Below, one piece after another: positions 1-8,547 of a stretch of DNA of 64,000 bases. The translations under genes and the position numbers were made by a program. How positions within the stretch are numbered: the first letter of the stretch is position 1; every line of letters begins with the position of its first letter. The stretch comes from an uncultured Gammaproteobacteria bacterium. Lineage in GTDB: Bacteria > Pseudomonadota > Gammaproteobacteria > GCA-002705445 > GCA-002716945. The DNA lies in contig CAJQLO010000001.1 in NCBI GenBank assembly GCA_905479195.1, positions 618,694 to 682,693 on the forward strand. Reading direction: 5' to 3'. Under the pieces are notes generated by a model that was not told where the DNA came from, ran no database searches, and worked only from the letters and a program-made list of their open reading frames with translations.

Positions 1-12
1 TATTTTGATTAA

Positions 13-1167
13 TCATAGCTCAAAATGAGAAAAGTTATTTTTAATATTTTCAAGTATAATGGGAAAAGATTTTTTTGATTCGGTTTCACTTGACACTATA
101 TAGTTATATTTATACTTATCATATAGGTCCTTATTTATTGGAAAATTAATCAATAAACTTTGCTTCTTTTCAAGATCAATAAAAGGCCTTGCTAAATATG
201 AAGATAATAATTTTGTCATTTTATAATCATAATATTTATTCATTCCAGATGAGACAAAGAATGTCATTGGTTTATAGTAGATTATCGCGTAACTAATGGC
301 AGTACTATAATGCAATAGAACATGTTTGGAATATTTTATTAAATTGGCTGTTTGTAATTTTATAACTTCTCTATTATTGAAAACTTCTTGATTATAATCA
401 CTAGTTGGATGGCCGGCAATAACAACTTTCATTTTATATTCTTTTTCAAATCTATCAAAAAATTTATTTAATTCACTATAATATTTTTTAACATTAATTC
501 TTTTATATCCATCAATATCAACATCCATATGATATGGAAGGTTAATATCTAAAAAAACTGCATAATCATTAGCAATTATAGGTATATCCTCATTAACTAA
601 TGATTGCTCATAATCACATAAATTAATAGGATGCATTATTTTGCCATTATTATAATTTCTACATACATCGCCAGCAAAAAAACAAATATCATATTTCTTT
701 ATTAGCTCAAACTTTATATAGATCTTTGTGATTATCCTTTTTACCAATCTAGTAAATGAAGTTAAAATATTCTTATGCAGGCTAAGATACTTAATCAGTT
801 TCATAAAAATATTTCCTTGTCTAACAATATTGGGAGACTCTCCCCATAAAAAGAAAATAGTAAATATATTATATCTTGCTAATAATCTATATACTTTAAT
901 TGTTTCATAGTATCTCGGTATAATGATAATAAAACACGCACTGATTAGATGTTTTTGTTTTAAGGCTTCTTCTAATATTTCTATATCAGCAAACTCTTTA
1001 ACTTTGACATTATCTATTGATATATTTGGGGATTCATTATGATTTATTATTTCTGATACATCCCAGAACTCTATATCCAATCCATTCTTTATAAAATCAT
1101 CCAGAAACCAATCCCTTTTCAATTTATTAGAAAGTTTCATTTGGCTCAAATATATTATCTTTGACAT
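13..1167 (-). CDS. Unrecognised protein at the end of the nonulosonate operon, possibly a transferase
   Basis: I cannot assign this 384-residue protein to a named family. It has no signal peptide. A hydrophobic stretch lies near residues 75-110, and a basic amphipathic segment near 125-150 could lie on the inner membrane. The C-terminal half has a pattern seen in capsule-type glycosyltransferases of GT-B fold: a strand ending in AGHPTSDY (about residue 250), then SKHVLLHYSTAISYAIIYYKP, where a serine/threonine-rich loop precedes a buried helix. Its ATG shares one base with the stop of the amidotransferase gene at 1167, so it is the last gene seen in the surface-sugar operon. A role in transferring or modifying the nonulosonate is inferred from position only. 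Confidence 0.8.
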   Translation of the reverse strand: MSKIIYLSQMKLSNKLKRDWFLDDFIKNGLDIEFWDVSEIINHNESPNISIDNVKVKEFADIEILEEALKQKHLISACFIIIIPRYYETIKVYRLLARYNIFTIFFLWGESPNIVRQGNIFMKLIKYLSLHKNILTSFTRLVKRIITKIYIKFELIKKYDICFFAGDVCRNYNNGKIMHPINLCDYEQSLVNEDIPIIANDYAVFLDINLPYHMDVDIDGYKRINVKKYYSELNKFFDRFEKEYKMKVVIAGHPTSDYNQEVFNNREVIKLQTANLIKYSKHVLLHYSTAISYAIIYYKPMTFFVSSGMNKYYDYKMTKLLSSYLARPFIDLEKKQSLLINFPINKDLYDKYKYNYIVSSETESKKSFPIILENIKNNFSHFEL

Positions 1168-2447
1168 TATTTTTTATTCAAGATTTTATCAATAATTTCT
1201 TGAGAGCCATCGGGCAATTTCATATAACCAGGTTCTATATCAAACTGGTAATCTTCCCATACAGATTTTTTTATACACCATTTTCCATTTTTATATTCCC
1301 AGGCATTTTTAGAGCGAAACTTTTCGATAGATTCCCAAAATGTTTCTTCATTGATATTCAGATAATCTAAAAACTCTTTATACCATTTCTTAGGGAATTC
1401 TCCATCAAATTTTTTTACTAATACTGCTGCCTCCTCTCTATCTATATGGCCATCTCTGATTTCATGCGAACAATCTGCTGTAGCTCTTCCAATTCCGAAT
1501 TTAATAAATGCTAAATAAAAGTGAAAACCATCAAACTGATCATCTAAACTTGCATATTTTGAATATGTCCCTTCAGATCTACCACTTGGGTTAGCTTCAA
1601 AGTCCACATGCTCTGATGCATAATAATAATTATCTTGTGGAATCCAGTGCTTATAGTAAGAAAACCATCTAAATATAATACCTTTGTTATTCATTTCGTT
1701 CGTATCTGGTAAATTATAAAATTGTAAGTCGCTCGAATTAAAGTCTTTAGACGAAAAGTAGTCAGTCTCATCTAGTCCATATTTAATTAAACTATCAATT
1801 GTTGCTCCTTTTAGGTATTGTTCACTCCATAACTCATAAGGCATTCCGGATAAGTTAAAAACCTTTGGATCTCCAGAGTATTCAGCCTCACCATTTTCTC
1901 CAAAAAACACAAGTTTTATATCAAATGCTTTGGCGATATGGAAAGCATAACAGACTTGACCATATGTAAATGGTTGCCATGGATCACCGACTGCCTCCAA
2001 AGATATTCTAGCTAGCTTGCGATGGAATATACCATTAGGCGATGCCATGAGATTATTGAAGCCACCAACTTTTATAAAATTTCTAAAATTCTTATATCCT
2101 ATGGCAGTATATTCAAATGGCGCCCAAGTTACAGTCAGTGGATTCATATTATATTTATATTTTAATTCATGCGCCACTCTTGAACTGTCTTTTCCACCAC
2201 TAGAAGGTACAATTACATCATACTTTCCATCTGATTTTCGGTATTCATTACATAGGTCTGTTAATTCTTTTTCTCTTTTTTCCCAATCTATAGAATTCTT
2301 AATATCTGTATATCCGCAAGCACTGCAGACATTTTTTTTGTTAAACTGAATTCTAGGCCTTTGATTAGAAATTACACATTTTTGACAAAACTTAATATCG
2401 TTAGGAAGTTTTATAAGTTGATTATCTAATTTTTTATTACTGATCAT
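1167..2447 (-). CDS. N-acetyl sugar amidotransferase (PseA/WbpG/LegA-like)
   Basis: A 426-residue PP-loop ATPase of the PseA/WbpG family, which uses ammonia to turn an N-acetyl group of a bacterial sugar into an acetamidino group. Visible features are two CxxC pairs near the N terminus (CQKC about residue 21, CSAC about 42) that should bind zinc, the PP-loop VPSSGGKDSS near residue 80, and FFGENGEAEYSG near 200. Known family members work with HisH-like and HisF-like ammonia suppliers, and both are encoded upstream (4840-6238). The start is kept at 2447, where AAGGA lies 11 bases upstream. The start region lies inside a perfect 56-bp tandem duplication (2415-2526), so a vestigial second start is present upstream. 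Confidence 0.9.
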   Translation of the reverse strand: MISNKKLDNQLIKLPNDIKFCQKCVISNQRPRIQFNKKNVCSACGYTDIKNSIDWEKREKELTDLCNEYRKSDGKYDVIVPSSGGKDSSRVAHELKYKYNMNPLTVTWAPFEYTAIGYKNFRNFIKVGGFNNLMASPNGIFHRKLARISLEAVGDPWQPFTYGQVCYAFHIAKAFDIKLVFFGENGEAEYSGDPKVFNLSGMPYELWSEQYLKGATIDSLIKYGLDETDYFSSKDFNSSDLQFYNLPDTNEMNNKGIIFRWFSYYKHWIPQDNYYYASEHVDFEANPSGRSEGTYSKYASLDDQFDGFHFYLAFIKFGIGRATADCSHEIRDGHIDREEAAVLVKKFDGEFPKKWYKEFLDYLNINEETFWESIEKFRSKNAWEYKNGKWCIKKSVWEDYQFDIEPGYMKLPDGSQEIIDKILNKK

Positions 2448-2526
2448 TTATAGTTTTATCCTTGGTGGGTAAGTTGATTATCTAATTTTTTATTACTGAT
2501 CATTTATAGTTTTATCCTTGGTGGGC
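2415..2526. repeat. Perfect 56-bp tandem duplication across a gene junction
   Basis: Bases 2415-2470 and 2471-2526 are identical except at the last position. The unit carries the last codons and stop of the metallo-beta-lactamase-fold gene plus the Shine-Dalgarno and first codons of the amidotransferase gene. The extra copy makes a dead-end reading frame, MISNKKLDNQLTHQG, starting at 2503 directly after the upstream stop. Near-perfect identity in an AT-rich intergenic context suggests a recent event, or an assembly artefact. Confidence 0.95.
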
Positions 2527-3862
2527 CAGAAGGTTTTACATGAAAGAAATTAATTAAAGCATCAAATGTTGGGTCATAATCACCATATTTTTCCCATAAT
2601 AAATTTCCAGATATTTGAGCATCATCCCAGTGTGCATTAAAATTAAATAAAGCATTTAAATAGTTTGATTCAATATGCAATTTCATATTTGCATCTCTAT
2701 CCACGCCTTCTTTTAATTCTCCATTTTCAAAATCAATATAGAATTTTTTTTCTAGATCAGTAATATTAATCAATAATTTGGATTTAGAGTTTATTCCAAT
2801 AAGTTTCATTTTATCAAATAAATTTTCAGATGCTGAATGAAAAGTATTTTTAAGCACCTCCATGCTTTTTATTTTCTCGAAAAGATATCTTGTGTTTGGA
2901 ATTTCGGAATATATGCTTTTTGCAAAATCCATTGAATCAGGGATTTGATAGTTATTTCTTAAAATTGAAACATTCGAATTAGAGTCTATCTGCATTTCAT
3001 CTTCATTATGCAAATAATGTGTCTGTATATTTGTGTGTTTTTCATACTCAATAGCAGCTAATTTTTTATCCAGCCATTTTTTTGGATGGATTGTAAAAAA
3101 TTCATACGCCATAGGTCCAGCAAGTGCAAATTCAGATGAATACATTAATGTATTTTTTGCATTGATTTTTTTAAGAAACTTTGATTGTAAATGCATTCGT
3201 TTCGTACTCTGTTGATCAGACATTTCGCTTCTCTCTTCTCTAGAAAAGTTTATAAAGTTTAACGGAAAGTCAGATGCATAGCCATTATGAGGCAACATAA
3301 CAATATCTGAGTTACTTAACTCATCTATTACATCAGGATGATTGTCAAAATAATAAGGTGAATTATCAGCCATCATGCAAATCTTATTATTCTCATTGCG
3401 AAGCAAGAAACCAGCGTCAATCGAGACACCTTTGGTGTCAACATTTTGCATATCTTTAGTTTCTTGACCAAATTCATTCATAGGTGGGATAACGTATAAG
3501 TTTAAGTCTTTGCCAATGGAAATATATTCTTTTGGCTTGACTAAAAATACATTTTCATATCCCATGGAGTTAAGATTTTTCTTTATTTTTTGATTAGGAA
3601 AAATTTCAGGTATATAAAAATTTACAGATTTTTTTAAATGTTTTATTAAATTATAATCACAATGATCTTGATGAATATGAGAAATTAACACATCAGATGT
3701 ATCTTTAATGATTGTATCTATATCAAATATAGGCGGATAAGTCATCCAACTATTATCAAATATCCTATCTGTTAACCATGGATCCGTAAGTATGACCTTG
3801 TCCATATATTCAATACGAAGAAATGCATTATTAATATTAAATATTTTAAAAGTGTTATTCAT
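2504..3862 (-). CDS. Metallo-beta-lactamase-fold protein, CMP-sialate hydroxylase (CMAH)-like
   Basis: A 452-residue MBL-fold protein. The metal-binding signature HIHQDHCD lies near residue 62, and further metal-site candidates are ADNSPYY (about 165) and MLPHNG (about 190). The C-terminal third (about 345-452) looks like a small SCP2-like lipid/sugar-binding domain and ends in a GDYDPTFDALINFFH-type segment. The two-part layout and the LPHNGYASDFPL region resemble vertebrate CMP-N-acetylneuraminate hydroxylase, but no N-terminal Rieske domain (CxH...CxxH) is present. It overlaps the GSCFA gene by 4 bases (ATGA), so the two are translationally coupled. The substrate is probably a nucleotide-linked nonulosonate or its precursor; that is inferred from context. 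Confidence 0.8.
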   Translation of the reverse strand: MNNTFKIFNINNAFLRIEYMDKVILTDPWLTDRIFDNSWMTYPPIFDIDTIIKDTSDVLISHIHQDHCDYNLIKHLKKSVNFYIPEIFPNQKIKKNLNSMGYENVFLVKPKEYISIGKDLNLYVIPPMNEFGQETKDMQNVDTKGVSIDAGFLLRNENNKICMMADNSPYYFDNHPDVIDELSNSDIVMLPHNGYASDFPLNFINFSREERSEMSDQQSTKRMHLQSKFLKKINAKNTLMYSSEFALAGPMAYEFFTIHPKKWLDKKLAAIEYEKHTNIQTHYLHNEDEMQIDSNSNVSILRNNYQIPDSMDFAKSIYSEIPNTRYLFEKIKSMEVLKNTFHSASENLFDKMKLIGINSKSKLLINITDLEKKFYIDFENGELKEGVDRDANMKLHIESNYLNALFNFNAHWDDAQISGNLLWEKYGDYDPTFDALINFFHVKPSGPPRIKL

Positions 3863-4821
3863 TTGATATCACAAAAATTATTTAAAAATAATGGTGCTAT
3901 GTTATTTTTAAATACATCCATTTTAATATGCCTCTTATCATCTTCCTTATATGCAGCCGGCCATCCTACACAATCAAGCACTATCTCAAAAGATGGAAAA
4001 TAAAATATCCTCTTATCATCAATAAAACCTTCGATTGCAGCACGTAAGACAGATTTACTATAACGGTTTGCCACGACAATATCTTTATTAGTAAATGTAA
4101 AATTTAATGGGATTGGGGATACGGTAAAAATAATTTTCTTTTCTTTGTCAATTGAATGAAATATCGAAACAATGTTTTGAATTGCTGCTGTGACTTTATC
4201 ATATGATAATAAGTCAAAACTTGCCCTATTTCCAATTGATGTTTTCTTAATCGCATTACCATGAAATGAGTGCCATGATTTTTTTGACCCATTATCAATC
4301 CATGCCTCAATTAAGCCTAATGTTATTACAACAACATCAGCATTGAGGATGCTATTTTTAAACTTTTTTAATTTTTTATTAATTTCTAAAACTGATTGAT
4401 CTAAGTTTGAAGATTTTAGTCTTGCTTTTAAATATAAACACCAGAGATCGTAATCATTTTCTTCTAAATCAGCATCTTTTGTCTCAAAATGATTTCCAAG
4501 TATATTTTTAGGTACTTTTATAAATGCCTGTTCATCAAAGTTAATTTTTTTTATTTCCAATGTATGCTCTAAAATATGCAAAAGATTAAGTGGGTTAAAA
4601 AATGTTCCCCATGGGTATAATACATGTCTTAGTTCTTCAACATAATCTACTTCACCAATATTGATATTATTTTCTTTCAAAACCCAGCCTATTTCATCTG
4701 CAAAACAACTTCCCATTAAGCATAACTTTGTATCATTATTTATAAGCTGATGCTGAGGCACTGTAGGTAAGTACAGCTCTTTAGATTTTTCAACAAGTTT
4801 CCATCTATTATTAATTTTCAT
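3859..4821 (-). CDS. GSCFA-domain protein
   Basis: A 320-residue protein with the family signature GSCFADEIG at about residues 37-45, the motif that names the GSCFA family (SGNH-hydrolase-like fold). Later motifs include VVITLGLIEAW (about 170) and FTVSPIPLNFT (about 235), which fit the serine/glycine/asparagine/histidine blocks of that fold. GSCFA members occur in capsule and sialic-acid loci and are suspected of acting on acyl groups of surface sugars, but no reaction is established. It lies 18 bases after hisH and overlaps the MBL-fold gene by four bases. An O- or N-acyl transfer or hydrolysis role on the nonulosonate is an inference. Confidence 0.85.
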   Translation of the reverse strand: MKINNRWKLVEKSKELYLPTVPQHQLINNDTKLCLMGSCFADEIGWVLKENNINIGEVDYVEELRHVLYPWGTFFNPLNLLHILEHTLEIKKINFDEQAFIKVPKNILGNHFETKDADLEENDYDLWCLYLKARLKSSNLDQSVLEINKKLKKFKNSILNADVVVITLGLIEAWIDNGSKKSWHSFHGNAIKKTSIGNRASFDLLSYDKVTAAIQNIVSIFHSIDKEKKIIFTVSPIPLNFTFTNKDIVVANRYSKSVLRAAIEGFIDDKRIFYFPSFEIVLDCVGWPAAYKEDDKRHIKMDVFKNNIAPLFLNNFCDIK

Positions 4822-4839
4822 AAAAGACTCTTGTAATGA

Positions 4840-5481
4840 TTATAGATTAATAAAATTCATTAGTATAGACAATCCTTTTTCGCCACTTTTTTCAGGGTGA
4901 AACTGACAACCAAAAATATTATTACTACTTATAATCGAAGGGATAATTATATTATTATAGTTACATGTGGCTAAAATATTTTTTTCATCAGTGTGAGCCA
5001 TATATGAATGGACAAAATACATTGCCTGATTATCTACAGCATCATTAACAATACTTTTTTTTAAAAAATTATTTGAAGATATATTAATTGCATTCCAACC
5101 AATATGTGGAATCTTATGCCTTGCTCCATCATTATTGATGTTTGGAATCTTTTTAATTTTCCCATTGATTATATTTAAACCTGAATGACTTCCAAATTCA
5201 TAACTTTCACTCAACATCATTTGCATTCCAAGACATATTCCTAAAAAAGGTAACTCTTTTTCTACATGACCAAGAATTAGGTCAGTTAAATTTTTATTCT
5301 TAAGAGAATTCATTCCATTTTCAAATGCCCCCACTCCGGGTAGCACTAAATGAGTTATTTCACTCATATCATGTGGTTCATCAATAACTTTTACATTCAC
5401 ATTTAAATATTCAAATGCATTAACTAAATTAAAGATATTGCTAGCCCCATAATCTATGATACCTATTTTTTTATTTATCAT
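4840..5481 (-). CDS. hisH: HisH-like glutamine amidotransferase subunit for sugar amidation
   Basis: A class I glutamine amidotransferase of about 213 residues that releases ammonia from glutamine. It begins MINKKIGIIDYGASN, has the oxyanion/nucleophile motif LGICLGMQMM with its Cys near residue 80, and FHPEKSGEKG near 195 for the catalytic His-Glu. An ATG 12 bases upstream (5493) is in frame, but 5481 matches the family N terminus. Here HisH and HisF sit among legionaminate genes with a PseA-like protein and no other his genes, as in P. aeruginosa O5 and Legionella loci. Ammonia supply for acetamidino formation is therefore more likely than histidine synthesis. Confidence 0.9.
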   Translation of the reverse strand: MINKKIGIIDYGASNIFNLVNAFEYLNVNVKVIDEPHDMSEITHLVLPGVGAFENGMNSLKNKNLTDLILGHVEKELPFLGICLGMQMMLSESYEFGSHSGLNIINGKIKKIPNINNDGARHKIPHIGWNAINISSNNFLKKSIVNDAVDNQAMYFVHSYMAHTDEKNILATCNYNNIIIPSIISSNNIFGCQFHPEKSGEKGLSILMNFINL

Positions 5482-6238
5482 ATGACCTGACATTTAAATT
5501 ATTTTCTTCTGCATTATTTCGTATATCGGAAATACTTAACTTATTAAAATGCAAAACATCTGCCATTGCAACGGCATCAGCAGAACTCTCTTGAACGACT
5601 TTAAGAAAGTGATCTGTAGAACCCATTCCACCACTAGCAATAACTGGTATTGAAACATTAGTGGAAACCGTCTCAATAAGATTATAATCAAATCCTTTAT
5701 TAGTACCTTCCTTATCTATTGATGTTAGGAGTATTTCACCCGCATGAAGCTTTTCTCCTCTCATAGCCCACTCCAATACATCCATCCCGGTATTTTTTCT
5801 GCCATTTTCAATGAATACCATCCAACTATTATCTATTAATTTTGCCTCTATTGACAAAACCATACATTGCGATCCGAATTTTTTTGATACATCTGTTATT
5901 AAATCAGGGTTAATAGTTGCAGCCGTACCTATTGCCACTTTTTCAGCACCATTTCTCAAAAGAAGTTCTACATCATCAGTTGATCTTATTCCTCCGCCAA
6001 TAGTAATTGGGATATATATATGTTTTACTGTTTTCCTAACAATATCCAAGAGATTGTTTCTGCCATATAAGCTTGCTACAGAGTCCATATAAATGATCTC
6101 ATCTACTCCATCGTTATAATATTTTTGAGCATATTCATTGGGGTCACCAACAATTTTAAGACCTTCAAGATGAATTCCTTTAATTAAATTTTCACCTTTA
6201 ATATCCAGCCTTGAGATAATTCTAATGTTAGATGACAT
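5471..6238 (-). CDS. hisF: HisF-like cyclase paralogue (ammonia channel for sugar amidation)
   Basis: A TIM-barrel HisF paralogue of about 255 residues. The N-terminal phosphate/substrate strand reads RLDIKGENLIKGIHLEG, retaining the first catalytic Asp. GGGIRS and ASGGMGS phosphate-binding loops are present. The position of the second catalytic Asp of HisF (D130 in T. maritima) reads Glu in LSIEAK, consistent with loss of imidazole-glycerol-phosphate chemistry. The start at 6238 (MSSNIRII) is preferred over 6253 because it follows the upstream stop at 6243. Its 3' end overlaps the hisH start by 11 bases, as expected for partners of a heterodimer. Confidence 0.9.
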   Translation of the reverse strand: MSSNIRIISRLDIKGENLIKGIHLEGLKIVGDPNEYAQKYYNDGVDEIIYMDSVASLYGRNNLLDIVRKTVKHIYIPITIGGGIRSTDDVELLLRNGAEKVAIGTAATINPDLITDVSKKFGSQCMVLSIEAKLIDNSWMVFIENGRKNTGMDVLEWAMRGEKLHAGEILLTSIDKEGTNKGFDYNLIETVSTNVSIPVIASGGMGSTDHFLKVVQESSADAVAMADVLHFNKLSISDIRNNAEENNLNVRSYDK

Positions 6239-6242
6239 ATAT

Positions 6243-7397
6243 TTATTTATCAAAAAATTTTTTATGGAGTAATTTATTCTTATTAATTTTTAGTAATCTA
6301 TTTATTATCTTTTCTATAGACCCATTACCTTGATATTTTGGTTTAAATTTAGTTTTATTAAAATCAAATTTTAAGCCATGATTGATTTTAGTGATAATAT
6401 CAGATAGCTCATACGATGAAGAAAAAATAGGTTTAGATAAAGGTCGGCCTGCCTGCCTATTACCAATATTAATTGACGCCGTATGCAACGATGGAGACTC
6501 TATTATTCCAGAAGAAGAATTTCCGATTATTAATGCGCTATGCTTCATCATATTAACGTATAGTTCTCTTCCTGATGATTCAATTAGCGCTGCTTGTTTT
6601 TTATTTTTCTTAATGAATTCATTAATATTTTTACTTATAATAGAAGAGTCAGTATCAGAATTAGTGCCTGTAAAAATAAAATAATAATCTTTAAAAGACT
6701 CTAGCGCTAATAAAATATTTTTTATAAGTTTTTTGTTATTAGAGTTTATAGTTTCAGGGTGAACTGTAATAACAAAATATTGATTATAGTTGATTATATT
6801 AAATCTTTTTAAAATATCAACTTTACTATATTTTTTAATTTTTTTATTACCTTGAACTGCCAATGAGCCAATATTAATAATGGATTTATTTTCTTCACCC
6901 ATAGATATTAATCTATTCTTAAACTCATTCGTTGCCACAAAATGTAAATTTGCAAGTTTGCTGATTGAATGCCTTATTCCGTCATCAATTACTCCCGAGG
7001 TAACTTCTCCTCCATGTATATGAGCAAGTGGAATTTGTAAAATATGAGTAGCAATTGCTGCAGGAAAAATATCATAGCGGTCACCTAAAATTATAACTAA
7101 GTCTGGCTTAAGTTGACTAAACGCAACTGCTATTCCTTTTAATTCTGTTGCCATTGCCTCTACTAATGAATTAGCTGAAACAGTTTTTTGTTTAGAAGGA
7201 ACTTTGCGATCTATAAAAAATTTATCATTCTCAATCTCTTTATAGGTCATACCATGCTTTCTAATTAGATGCATACCTGTGGCAATAATTTGCAAATCAA
7301 GTTCTTTTGATCTTTTAATTCCCAACATTAATGGATAAAGGTGATTATAATCTGCTCTACTCGATGAGATAATACAGATTTTATTTTTATAACCCAT
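6243..7397 (-). CDS. neuC: UDP-sugar 2-epimerase, hydrolysing (NeuC/LegG family)
   Basis: The protein releases UDP and epimerises C2 of a UDP-HexNAc to give the ManNAc-type precursor of nonulosonic acids. About 384 residues starting MGYKNKICIISSSRADY, a typical NeuC/LegG N terminus. Family blocks seen are GDRYDIFPAAIA (about 95), HIHGGEVTSGVIDD (about 118), TVHPET (about 210) and GNSSSGIIESPSL (about 290). The in-frame ATG at 7442 would add 15 residues inside legC, so 7397 is chosen; it still overlaps the legC stop by 11 bases. With LegB and LegC upstream, the likely substrate is UDP-2,4-diacetamido-2,4,6-trideoxyglucose (LegG role) rather than plain UDP-GlcNAc. Confidence 0.9.
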   Translation of the reverse strand: MGYKNKICIISSSRADYNHLYPLMLGIKRSKELDLQIIATGMHLIRKHGMTYKEIENDKFFIDRKVPSKQKTVSANSLVEAMATELKGIAVAFSQLKPDLVIILGDRYDIFPAAIATHILQIPLAHIHGGEVTSGVIDDGIRHSISKLANLHFVATNEFKNRLISMGEENKSIINIGSLAVQGNKKIKKYSKVDILKRFNIINYNQYFVITVHPETINSNNKKLIKNILLALESFKDYYFIFTGTNSDTDSSIISKNINEFIKKNKKQAALIESSGRELYVNMMKHSALIIGNSSSGIIESPSLHTASINIGNRQAGRPLSKPIFSSSYELSDIITKINHGLKFDFNKTKFKPKYQGNGSIEKIINRLLKINKNKLLHKKFFDK

Positions 7398-8547
7398 TAT
7401 AAAAGCTACTCGGTAAACTAATAGTTCTTTGCCATAAATCAATAGTATTATCTAGATTTGAAGATTCACATTTCTTATACATTGACAACATATGCTGGGG
7501 AGTCCAAAGCTCACGCACAAATATATTATTCTCATGCAATCTCTTTATCAGTTTTACTTTAAATTTTTTATATTTTGGCTTTAAAATCAAATTATTAAGC
7601 CAATAGTTGGAATTTCCATTAGTATTTTCTAAAATATCAAATAAATCATTATCTTTAGATAATTTCAAATACATGAGATGAAGTTTCTTTTTATTTTTGA
7701 TAAATTTATTTAATGACTTGAGTTGTGATACTCCTAATGATGCATTTAAATTTGCCATTCTATAATTATAACCAATCTGATTATGTTCAATTTTCCATGG
7801 ATGCTGCATTCTTGCCGTAGATGAAAGATGCATAATTTTCTTATAATCTGAACTATTTTTACAAATAATAGCTCCACCCATTCCCGTTGTAATTATCTTG
7901 TTTCCATTAAAACTAATAATTCCAAATCTCCCAAATGTCCCAACATGCTTGCTCCTAAACTTTGAACCTAATGCTCCTGCAGCATCTTCGACTATTTCTA
8001 GATAATACTTTTTACATATTTTTTGCATCTTGTCAATATCTGCTGGATGGCCAAATGCATGGACAAGTATTAAGCATTTAATTTCTTTTTTAGTATTCTT
8101 GTTATAACAACGATTATTTTTTATAACAGAAACTAATTTTAAATATTGTTCAAGTTTTACTGAATCAATATTTACATTTTCCTTTTCTACGTCAATAAAA
8201 TGAGGAATGCCAAGGTTATATTTAATAGAATTTGTAGTTGCAACAAATGTCATTGATGGTAGCAATACCTCCTTATCTTCAATGCCAATAACATTTAAGG
8301 CCAAGTGTAGTGAAGCAGTTCCGGAACTTGTAAGTACTACTCTAGGGGACCCTATCGTCAGAGATAATTTTTTCTTAAAATCATTAACATATTGACCTGA
8401 TGTCGAAACATATGATGATTCTATGCATTTTTTTATATTACCTATAGAGTTCTTATCAAAATATGGCTCATGAACATTATGGTTTTTACCATATGGTGCA
8501 AGCAATGATTTAATATTATCAGCTAAGCGGTTAATTTCTTGTATCAT
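7387..8547 (-). CDS. legC: LegC-type PLP aminotransferase
   Basis: A 386-residue DegT/DnrJ/EryC1-type aminotransferase. LegC adds an amino group at C4 of the 4-keto-6-deoxy UDP-sugar made by LegB. The PLP site is visible as VEDAAGALGSK (about 195), SFNGNKIITTGMGG (about 220) with the Schiff-base Lys in NGNK, and the substrate loop YNYRMANLNASLG near 270. The N terminus EPYFDKNSIGNIKKCIESSYVS-like pattern is typical of LegC/PerS-like members. The ATG overlaps the legB stop by 4 bases. The paired order LegB-LegC-LegG is the main reason for choosing legionaminate over pseudaminate. Confidence 0.9.
   Translation of the reverse strand: MIQEINRLADNIKSLLAPYGKNHNVHEPYFDKNSIGNIKKCIESSYVSTSGQYVNDFKKKLSLTIGSPRVVLTSSGTASLHLALNVIGIEDKEVLLPSMTFVATTNSIKYNLGIPHFIDVEKENVNIDSVKLEQYLKLVSVIKNNRCYNKNTKKEIKCLILVHAFGHPADIDKMQKICKKYYLEIVEDAAGALGSKFRSKHVGTFGRFGIISFNGNKIITTGMGGAIICKNSSDYKKIMHLSSTARMQHPWKIEHNQIGYNYRMANLNASLGVSQLKSLNKFIKNKKKLHLMYLKLSKDNDLFDILENTNGNSNYWLNNLILKPKYKKFKVKLIKRLHENNIFVRELWTPQHMLSMYKKCESSNLDNTIDLWQRTISLPSSFYNGL

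Noticed and set aside
5471-6238. Histidine biosynthesis hisF/hisH operon
   Set aside because: Both genes sit inside a nonulosonate operon with a PseA-like amidotransferase, and the HisF catalytic Asp130 equivalent is changed.
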